Positions 1 to 6,100 of a DNA stretch of 25,261 bases are shown in pieces. The stretch comes from a virus. The first letter of the stretch is position 1, and every line of letters begins with the position of its first letter. Location: positions 1 to 25,261 of the IMG/VR virus record IMGVR_UViG_3300037504_000613, one strand, 5' to 3'. Made by a program: the position numbers and the translations under genes. The notes below the pieces were generated by a model. That model ran no database searches. It had not been told where the DNA came from and saw nothing but the letters and a program-made list of their open reading frames with translations.

Positions 1-54
1 AGTCGAACCCCTGGGGACCATCAGCAGTGACCGCAGCCCCTGGCGCTCACCCAT

Positions 55-76
55 CGAGGCGACACCTGGCGCCTCG
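55..76 (-). terminator. GC-rich hairpin downstream of the RHH gene
   Basis: A perfect 7-bp inverted repeat (CGAGGCG / CGCCTCG) with an 8-nt loop lies about 50 nt beyond the stop of the leftward gene ending at 126. No T-run follows it on the minus strand, so a role as an intrinsic terminator is only possible. Nothing else supportable was found in bases 1-125. Confidence 0.3.
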
Positions 77-125
77 CCGTCACACTTCACCGCCGCGCAG
101 CCCCGCGGCCCACCCGGTCAAGATG

Positions 126-413
126 CTACGAGCGCCTGAGCATCTCCTGGCCCTTTTCCGTGATGGAGATGGGCAACGGGAGATGCATCACGACCTCGGT
201 CAACCGCTCCAGCGCCTCCTCCGCGGTCACCAGATCGAGCAGATACGCCTGGCCCAGCGCCATCATCCGCTCCGCGACGGGATGATTGCGCACGATCAGG
301 CGCATCGCCGAACTGCGCCCATTGCCGTGCTTTTTCGCCACCTCGTCCACAATCTCCCAATCCTTCGGGAGCATTGAAATGCCGTTCGTGACGTACTCAG
401 TTTTCTTGTTCAT
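126..413 (-). CDS. probable ribbon-helix-helix DNA-binding protein
   Basis: A 95-residue protein. Residues about 7-40 (start YVTNGISMLPKDW, then a helix ending in SSAMRLIVRN) fit the beta-strand plus two-helix pattern of CopG/Arc-like ribbon-helix-helix proteins, which bind DNA as dimers. The C-terminal half looks helical and is not recognised. The ATG at 413 overlaps the stop of the upstream gene as ATGA and has a GAGGGG-type ribosome binding site, so the two are translationally coupled. The operon diverges from the XRE repressor, so a role in the phage genetic switch (antirepressor or Cro-like) is inferred. It could instead be the antitoxin-like half of a small module, with the upstream gene as partner. 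Confidence 0.55.
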   Translation of the reverse strand: MNKKTEYVTNGISMLPKDWEIVDEVAKKHGNGRSSAMRLIVRNHPVAERMMALGQAYLLDLVTAEEALERLTEVVMHLPLPISITEKGQEMLRRS

Positions 414-640
414 AATCCCCTCTCAAAATGCCTATTAATCGACATCATAAAACCGTTAAATATTTGCAATTCCTCGGCAATGGCTATCATTGCCTCGATG
501 CGAGCGTACTCCAGCCGCTCGTCAACTGCTCGCAGATCGCTTTCATCGCCTAGTTCTGTACCATCGGCAATGCAATCGCGGATTCTCTGCGCCGCGTCCA
601 ACCATTCTTCCGCTTCTTCCAAGTGCTTGTTTTTAGCCAT
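410..640 (-). CDS. small helical protein of unknown function, first gene of the leftward early operon
   Basis: A 76-residue acidic, mostly helical protein beginning MAKNKHLEEAEEWLD; no family recognised. The ATG at 640 was chosen because GGAGGT lies 7 nt upstream. The reading frame continues to 718 but only through the promoter. The transcript from the promoter at 690-718 would carry a leader of about 43 nt. Its stop overlaps the next gene (ATGA). Position opposite a repressor and its operators is typical of early regulatory or excision genes of temperate phages, but nothing in the sequence itself shows the function. Confidence 0.6.
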   Translation of the reverse strand: MAKNKHLEEAEEWLDAAQRIRDCIADGTELGDESDLRAVDERLEYARIEAMIAIAEELQIFNGFMMSINRHFERGL

Positions 641-666
641 TACTTTACCTCCAGTGATAACTTGGA

Positions 667-690
667 CTATCATTATGCTCACCGAGATTA
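667..690. promoter_or_regulatory. operator-like repeat O1
   Basis: A 24-bp sequence (CTATCATTATGCTCACCGAG then ATTA) recurs with a few mismatches at 725-748, in the same orientation and 58 bp away. This copy covers the expected start point of the leftward promoter. Two copies placed over the two divergent promoters are best read as binding sites for the neighbouring XRE repressor. Confidence 0.5.
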
Positions 691-718
691 GTATAACATA
701 TGTTGCAACCGTTGTCAA
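690..718 (-). promoter_or_regulatory. leftward early promoter
   Basis: On the minus strand TTGACA (718-713) is separated by exactly 17 nt from TATACT (695-690), a near-consensus sigma70-type promoter. It points at the two coupled leftward genes. The operator-like repeat O1 begins at the -10 box, so a bound repressor would block initiation. Confidence 0.7.
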
Positions 719-731
719 GTGTATCTATCAT
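703..731 (+). promoter_or_regulatory. rightward promoter of the repressor gene
   Basis: TTGCAA (703-708), a 17-nt spacer and TATCAT (726-731) point toward the XRE gene that starts at 769. It overlaps the leftward promoter face to face. The second operator-like repeat (725-748) covers its -10 and start point, which suggests autoregulation. Confidence 0.55.
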
Positions 732-748
732 TTTGCTCACCAAGACTA
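725..748. promoter_or_regulatory. operator-like repeat O2
   Basis: Second copy of the 24-bp sequence also present at 667-690 (shared core TGCTCACC, with flanking CTATCATT on the left). It lies upstream of the leftward -35 box and over the rightward -10/start, the arrangement expected of a dual-purpose repressor site. Confidence 0.5.
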
Positions 749-768
749 TAGAAATTAGGATTATAATT

Positions 769-1137
769 ATGCTAGATATGTCAAACATTGAATTTTCAGA
801 ATGGTTAACGGATAGAGTGGAAGAGCGCGGCTGGTCATTCAGGGAATTATCTCGCCGCGCTGATTTATCATCGGCTGTAATAAGCCAAGTGGTTACGAGG
901 AAGAGCTTTCCTGGTTTAGATTTCTGCTTAGGTATCTCGCGTGCCCTGGATATTCCACCCGAGCGTGTCTTCCGCAAGGCCGGATATTTACCAGCCCGCC
1001 CGCGCATCATCAGCGAACAGAAGGAAGAGCTCGACGACTACTACGAGGCGCTTGACCAGAGTGACCGCGACCGGCTCGTCGCCATCGCCAAAACGCTGCA
1101 CGAGCAGCAGGAAAGCTATGATGTCGGAGAAGATTGA
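769..1137 (+). CDS. XRE-family helix-turn-helix repressor
   Basis: A 122-residue protein with an N-terminal helix-turn-helix of the Cro/C1 (XRE) family at about residues 8-68: WSFRELSRRADLSSAVIS is the HTH core, followed by the IPPERVFRKAGY segment typical of phage repressors. The C-terminal 50 residues are helical. There is no S24/LexA-like autoprotease domain, so RecA-driven self-cleavage is not expected. The ATG at 769 was chosen over upstream in-frame starts because those would lie inside the promoter/operator region and because a weak TTAGGA ribosome site precedes it. It diverges from the leftward early genes and probably acts on the repeats at 667-690 and 725-748 to hold lysogeny. Confidence 0.8.
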   Translation: MLDMSNIEFSEWLTDRVEERGWSFRELSRRADLSSAVISQVVTRKSFPGLDFCLGISRALDIPPERVFRKAGYLPARPRIISEQKEELDDYYEALDQSDRDRLVAIAKTLHEQQESYDVGED

Positions 1138-1180
1138 GCTTTGTGAGCAGTGCGGGACAGAGCTGGACGAGCTGGAGTGA
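1121..1180 (+). CDS. possible 19-residue CxxC micro-protein
   Basis: A short frame starting inside the 3' end of the XRE gene (ATGATG at 1118-1123, preceded by AGGAAAG) encodes MSEKIELCEQCGTELDELE. The CEQCG pair looks like one half of a zinc ribbon. It is out of frame with the repressor and translationally coupled to it if expressed. It could equally be chance; the only support is the ribosome-site-like sequence, the overlap and the CxxC motif. Confidence 0.25.
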   Translation: MSEKIELCEQCGTELDELE

Positions 1181-1220
1181 CCCCCATCCTAACGGCTGCC
1201 ATTTTTGATGCTCTACCCGC

Positions 1221-1342
1221 GACCGTAAGGCGTCCTCCCTGCCCCATCCGTCCGCCCGCCGGTAAACCGCCATCGACGGCGGGCTGTTAACCGGTAGGCT
1301 GAAGGTTCAAATCCTTCCCGAGGAGCTTACGGTCTTACGGAC
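1221..1342. repeat. candidate integrase arm sites flanking the att core
   Basis: GACCGTAAG at 1221-1229 is the exact reverse complement of CTTACGGTC at 1326-1334, and a tandem near-copy TTACGGAC follows at 1335-1342. They bracket the tRNA-Asn-like segment. Short directly and inversely repeated words around a core are typical of tyrosine-integrase binding sites; the assignment is inference. Confidence 0.4.
1282..1326 (+). other. attP/att core: 3' half of a tRNA-Asn gene
   Basis: The sequence contains an anticodon loop CTGTTAA (anticodon GTT at 1286-1288), a perfect T-arm (GAAGG, TTCAAAT, CCTTC at 1301-1317) and an acceptor 3' strand CCGAGGA (1318-1324) with discriminator G. No matching acceptor 5' strand or D-arm is found upstream and CCA is absent, so it is not a functional tRNA gene. 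Partial tRNA 3' ends beside an integrase gene are the usual form of phage attP sites, which rebuild the host tRNA on insertion. Confidence 0.65.
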
Positions 1343-1449
1343 ACCGCCGCAAGCCATCCGTACCATCGCCGGTAGATTATCGTTGGCACGCTCGCTCACC
1401 CGCGACCTAACGATGTACCGAAAAGCGCCCTCTACACCCTCGCGGCGCT

Positions 1450-1467
1450 TTAGAACATACGTTCTAA
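1450..1467. promoter_or_regulatory. SOS (LexA)-box-like palindrome upstream of int
   Basis: TTAGAAC-ATAC-GTTCTAA has perfect 7-bp arms and contains GAACNNNNGTTC, the core of the LexA box of Gram-positive bacteria. It sits 20 bp before the integrase start codon, so LexA binding would repress int until DNA damage. The host's LexA motif is unknown here. Confidence 0.5.
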
Positions 1468-1486
1468 CCTACCGGAGGCCATACGG

Positions 1487-2491
1487 ATGAACACAGGCAT
1501 CACCTTCGAGCAGGCCGTCGAGGGCTATCTCCTCGACGCCCGCGCGCGGCAGCTATCGCCGCGCACCATCGGCGATTACATCAATTCGTTCAACCACTTC
1601 CGGCGCTGGCTCGACGGCGCGGATCCGCGCATCGCGGGAATCGACGCCGACGAGATTCGCCGCTTTCTGGATTGGCTGGGCAACTCTCGCGCACCCCACG
1701 GCGGCGCTGCGCCACGCCAGCCGGTCGAGCTCTCGCAGAAATCCATCCTCAATATCCACACCGCGCTCTCCGCACTGTGGACCTGGGCCACGGCCGAGGG
1801 CTACGCCGACGATCACATTGTGCGAGCCGTCAACGTCAAACGGCCCGATCCGCCCGCCATCGAGCCTTTCTCTCGCGACGACGTGCAGGCGCTCCTGGAG
1901 GCCTGCGATTACACCGACGAGTACGACCGCCCCGGCAAATCCCCTTGCCGCAACCGCCGCCCCACCGCCGCCCGCGACCGCGCGCTGATCCTCATCTTTC
2001 TTGATACCGGCGCACGCAACGGCGAGATCTGCTACAGCCCGCGCCTCGATAAGCCCGGCCTGCTCGTCGGCCAGGTCGACCGCCGCAACCTGAGCACCAA
2101 GGTGGTCGGGAAGGGCAGCAAGGAACGCGTACTGCGCATCTCCCACCGCACGATGAAGGCCGTGTGGGAATATCTCCTTGAGCGCGACGATGCGCGGCCC
2201 GACGATCACCTCTTTCTCTCCTCAAAAGGCCACAAGCGCCCGCTGACCACGGACGCTTGCTATCATCTCATACATCGCCTCGGCGAGCGCTGCGGCATCG
2301 AGGCCTACCCGCATCGCTTCCGGCATACCTTCGCTATTAACTTTTTAAGGAACGGTGGCAAGACCCTGGAGCTGCAGCAGTTCCTGGGCCACGCATCGCT
2401 GAAGATGGTCAAGCGCTACGTGGCTATCGCCCAGGTCGACCTGGACGAGGCCCACAAGCGCGCCTCGCCGGTCGCTAACTGGCGTCTGTAG
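1487..2491 (+). CDS. int: tyrosine site-specific recombinase (phage integrase)
   Basis: A 334-residue integrase. An N-terminal SAM-like core-binding domain (about residues 5-115) is followed by the catalytic domain with the full active-site set: R177 (TGARNGE), K209 or K212 (GKGSKER), H276 and R279 (HRFRH), H302 (GHAS) and the nucleophile Y311 (KRYV). It would cut and rejoin DNA at attP and at a tRNA-Asn attB. The ATG at 1487 follows GGAGG by 8 nt. It is the last rightward gene before the leftward late operon, and its 3' end overlaps that of the facing gene by 17 bp. An SOS-like box lies just upstream. Length and motifs are intact. Confidence 0.93.
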   Translation: MNTGITFEQAVEGYLLDARARQLSPRTIGDYINSFNHFRRWLDGADPRIAGIDADEIRRFLDWLGNSRAPHGGAAPRQPVELSQKSILNIHTALSALWTWATAEGYADDHIVRAVNVKRPDPPAIEPFSRDDVQALLEACDYTDEYDRPGKSPCRNRRPTAARDRALILIFLDTGARNGEICYSPRLDKPGLLVGQVDRRNLSTKVVGKGSKERVLRISHRTMKAVWEYLLERDDARPDDHLFLSSKGHKRPLTTDACYHLIHRLGERCGIEAYPHRFRHTFAINFLRNGGKTLELQQFLGHASLKMVKRYVAIAQVDLDEAHKRASPVANWRL

Positions 2492-2855
2492 TCTCGCCCT
2501 CTATGCCCGCCGCCGGATCCACGCCCAGCTTTTCGCACAGCGCCAACAACATCATATCGCCCATTGACCAATCCTCGCCCTTGTTTTTTTGGCGCACGTG
2601 GTCCTCCAGGACGCGCGCCACCAGGTGCGCGGCCTCGCGGTCGGCGATCTCGACCTCGAATTCGTGATCAGTATCACGCCACTGCACACCTCGCGAGGTC
2701 TGCTGGTACCCGACGAGATCCTTCTCCTCGTCTGTCAGCTCCAGCGCATCCAGTGCCCTCATTCCCTTGCGCACGGTCGCGAGGTTAGTCCCCTGCAACT
2801 GCGCGATCAATTGCTGCAATCGTTCTCTCTCCCACGTCGTCAACGTCCAGGTCAT
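2475..2855 (-). CDS. phage protein of unknown function, last gene of the late block
   Basis: A 126-residue acidic protein beginning MTWTLTTWERERLQQL. The N-terminal 60 residues look helical, a central stretch (QWRDTDHEFEVEIADREAAH) is beta/alpha, and the C-terminal part (WSMGDMMLLALCEKLG) is helical. No family recognised. AGGAGG lies 5 nt before the ATG at 2855. It is separated from the upstream gene by a strong hairpin (2892-2924), so it may be transcribed only by read-through or from its own start. It overlaps the 3' end of int tail to tail. Confidence 0.65.
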   Translation of the reverse strand: MTWTLTTWERERLQQLIAQLQGTNLATVRKGMRALDALELTDEEKDLVGYQQTSRGVQWRDTDHEFEVEIADREAAHLVARVLEDHVRQKNKGEDWSMGDMMLLALCEKLGVDPAAGIEGETTDAS

Positions 2856-2891
2856 ATTCCTCCTAATGTATCATCTCAATAGCTCGGGGAA

Positions 2892-2924
2892 AGAAACCAG
2901 GTTTTTCTGAAAAACCTGGTTTCT
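2892..2924 (-). terminator. perfect 15-bp hairpin, terminator or palindromic repeat
   Basis: AGAAACCAGGTTTTT and its exact reverse complement are separated by only 3 nt (CTG). It begins at the stop codon of the 70-residue gene. Because the stem ends in an A/T stretch on both strands it could stop transcription in either direction. It also resembles the AGAAACC-type palindromic repeats dispersed in cyanobacterial and Chloroflexota genomes. Confidence 0.6.
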
Positions 2925-3136
2925 CATCTTCCAAACCCCATTATCAACCTCACCCACGGCCCCACCAACATCGCCGTGGTGAACGCAATCAAAACACCCC
3001 ACCACAACGCCCGCGGCAAAATTCTACGGGCGTATACCTTTTTTTGTCTCGGCATCCACAGCGAATCATCTTCCACCAGCTCGCTTGCCGCAAGGCCCCG
3101 TACTACTCTATCCACATCATTACGACGCATCGTCAT
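2924..3136 (-). CDS. small single-pass membrane protein (possible holin-like)
   Basis: A 70-residue protein with a charged N-terminal half (MTMRRNDVDR..., PRQKKVYARR) followed by one strong membrane segment at about residues 43-66 (LWWGVLIAFTTAMLVGPWV). The ATG at 3136 overlaps the end of the giant tail gene by 17 bp, so it is probably coupled to it. Position after the tail fibre and a basic-plus-TM layout are compatible with a holin or a spanin-like accessory, but no lysin gene is next to it and no family was recognised. A strong hairpin begins at its stop codon. Confidence 0.6.
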   Translation of the reverse strand: MTMRRNDVDRVVRGLAASELVEDDSLWMPRQKKVYARRILPRALWWGVLIAFTTAMLVGPWVRLIMGFGR

Positions 3137-6100
3137 AATCCGCGATTTTCAATTTCTTGCCATCGCCCCACATCACATACACGCTATTGTCCCCGCCCGC
3201 GGTCGCGATGTGGTACAAAAACACGCCATCCGACGGATCGCTCGGATGCGACGAGCCTACATCATCCAGGCGAACTTTATCCACATTTTTTATCACATTA
3301 CCATTAAGATCAATATCCCCCGACATCGCTCGGCCACCCGATGCCAAAAAATACTGCGAGTGATCGTCGTCGCCCTTGCCACTCAAAGCCCCGTGGTCAA
3401 TGGTGCCTCCGTCACCGCCATTGTGGTTGTGACTATTGCCATTAGTAACGTGGCTGCCGGAAAGACCCGAGTGCCAGGTATTGGCCCGCGAATCATTGTG
3501 GTACTGGCTGTGATCGTCGTCTCCCTTGCCACTCAAAGCCCCGTGATCAATGGTGCCTCCGTCACCGTCGCTGTGGTCGTGGGAGTCGCCGTTGGTGACG
3601 TGCGCCCCGGATAAATTCCCGTGCCAGGTGTTGGCACGGGAATCATTGTGGTACTGCGAGTGATCGTCGTCGCCCAGCCCGCCCAACCCGCCGTGATCCA
3701 CGCCATCGGCGTAGGCCTCGGTCGCCAAATTCCTCCACGCGCTGGCAGCCCGCAGCCGCATCTTGTCTGTGTCGGTGCGATAGAATATCATCCCGTCGCT
3801 GATGCTCGCCGTCGGATCACTGCTGCCAGTGCCGGGCCGGAATGGCACCGACTGTAGTCGCAAATAATCGTACGTGCATTGCATCACGTAGCGATTATTT
3901 CCCCCATCCTGGATGAAGAAATCAATCTGATTTAGGTGAAAACTGATATTGGACTGATTGTTGGCGTCGTGACGAATGCCGACGTTGAAGACACCATTTG
4001 TGCTCGCAGTCGGGTCCGTCTCCTGCAAATTCGCGAAGGCAAACATATCACCGTAGCTCGTCACGTCCTCGTTCACCCAGCGGATGTAGTTGCCTGAATC
4101 CCCGCTGCTCGTGATGGTCTGGCGCGTCGCATTCAATTTGATCGCCCCGGCGCCCGCGACGATAGCGCCATCAGAATCCACCTTGCATTGGATTGTCCCG
4201 CCCTTGGTGGCGCGAGTGGTGAAAGCCGCGTCAGTGCCGTAGATATTGATGCCATTAATAGCGTCAATCTCCACGCCGCTGTAGTCGTACCACTCCCCGT
4301 CCGCCACCAAATCCGAGGTAAGCTTGATGTGGCCCGAGCTTATCTCCGTGGACAGCACCATTGCATATGTCCCGTCGGACACATCCGTCAGCCAGTCGCT
4401 GCCCTGCGGATTATCCGCCGTCACATCCGCCCCGCTTGCCACATCCGATATATCCCCGCTCGTGATAGTATTCGTGAGCGTGATACTGCCCTTCATCTCC
4501 AATGTCCCCGCCGACTCATCCCATAGCAGGTAATTGTCGGCCTGGCGCCCGATCTGCACATCATTCTGATCCAGCGTGCCGCCATCCCAGGATAACCCAT
4601 CCTCAAGCGCCAGAGCAAACGCCGCGTTGCCTGAGCTGTTCCACGCCCGCCATCCGCTCACATCGATCTGCGTCCGCGCCCCGCTGGTCGCCGTCGCCAG
4701 CGAGAATTGCCCATCCAGGATGTAGATTCCCGGCGTGTCGAATGCGCCAGCGTCCGCCAGCGGGCGGTTGCTGTGGTACAGCGCCGCCACCTGCTCGGCG
4801 GTGAGAATGGAGTCAAAAACGGCAAGCTGCGCCACGGCGATGTTACTGTAAAGTGTCGATATATATGCCCGGCCACAATCAAATGAGGATAGAGTTGGGG
4901 CGATTCTACTGGTTGCATCACTATCCTCTATCGCCCCCTGAATATACATCTTCCACGCATTACCAGAGAAATCGAGCGTAATATCGATTTGAATCCAATC
5001 CCCAGCCTCGAAAGATTGCTCCGCAGAAATCAGCAGTCTATTCCCGTTAATATGCCCCTCGAATTTATTGGCGCTGCTATCATAAATTAGAATCAAACGA
5101 TTACTGGAATCACCACCACGGATATCGTAGATGTAGTTGTGTCCTGATTGGGGCCATGCTCCATCTGCATCATAGGCCACCTGGAACATCACGTGGATTG
5201 TGAGTGCGTTATTATCGGATATTACTCCAACGAGGTCGTCCATGGTAAACGCAGTGTCGGTGCGCGAACTACTACTGTTATGCCCCGCACCACTCCACGA
5301 GCACCATGTTAAATCACCATAGCACACGCTAGATAGCGCATTCGACACCTCCATTTGCACACCATCAAACCATACATCATCTCCGGAGTCTATCGTATAT
5401 AATCTGATTTGAATATCTACTGCGCCCCCCGTATTGTTCGTCCACGCCGCGCTCCCACGCCGCCATCTATCACTATCAGAAAATGAGAAACTTCCCCGAT
5501 ATACATTATTGGTCGTGTCTCGTATAAAGACCATACCATTCGCGCCGCGATAGTATGCAGATACTGTCACAGCTTCGCCGTTCGCCAGCGAAAACTCATT
5601 AGAACGATGTGTTGCTGTTCCCGTCAGTTTACAGGAAGCAGATCCGAATACTGCATAATTCGTGTCGCGAGCAGCGCTGCCTCCTACTGTCGCCCACCCA
5701 TCCGTTACGTTGTTTTCAAACACAGGATTATTTATTTCATTCGTTGTGGCCCCTTCCACCACCACAGCCCGACTCCCCGCCCACGGCCCCGCCACGGTGT
5801 GGAACGCCCCGCTGATCGTCGCCTCCTGCCCGCGCAGGCTCGTCCAGCTCGTCTCCGTGATCGGGCAGTTCGGGCCGAGGAGCAGCAGGCCATCGGCCTC
5901 GCTGAAAATCCCCGCATCCCCCAGATCGATCTGATTCGCCTTGATCTTGTCGATCTCCCCCGCCGCGTTCCACGTGATCGGCTCGTACGAGCTACTGCCG
6001 ATCTGCCCCGACCCATCCACGTCGAATTGTGCCGTGAGCACGTCGCTGGCGTTGAACACGCGGATGCCATCCGTACTATCCTGCACCACCCGCGCGCCGC

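Larger units (their letters stand above)
1138..1486. other. non-coding attachment/integration control region
   Basis: No convincing protein gene apart from the micro-ORF at its left edge. It contains a copy of the 3' half of a tRNA-Asn (1282-1326), short repeats flanking it (1221-1229, 1326-1342), a repeated CCCGCGACC word (1216-1224 and 1399-1407), a GC hairpin (CCGCC...GGCGG, 1267-1282) and an SOS-box-like palindrome (1450-1467). This layout fits a phage attP with integrase arm sites next to int. Confidence 0.5.

Noticed and set aside
1-22. T-arm-like sequence (GGGGTTCGACT on the minus strand) suggesting a tRNA or tmRNA at the window edge
   Set aside because: Only one side of the T-arm is inside the window, and no anticodon arm or D-arm could be built from the adjoining bases.
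1282-1326. A functional tRNA-Asn gene
   Set aside because: There is no matching 5' acceptor strand or D-arm, the anticodon stem has a mismatch, and CCA is absent.
3351-3698. Regularly spaced repeats resembling a CRISPR array
   Set aside because: The 150-bp period is a multiple of three and encodes clean 50-residue protein repeats within one gene; no short repeats with unique spacers.
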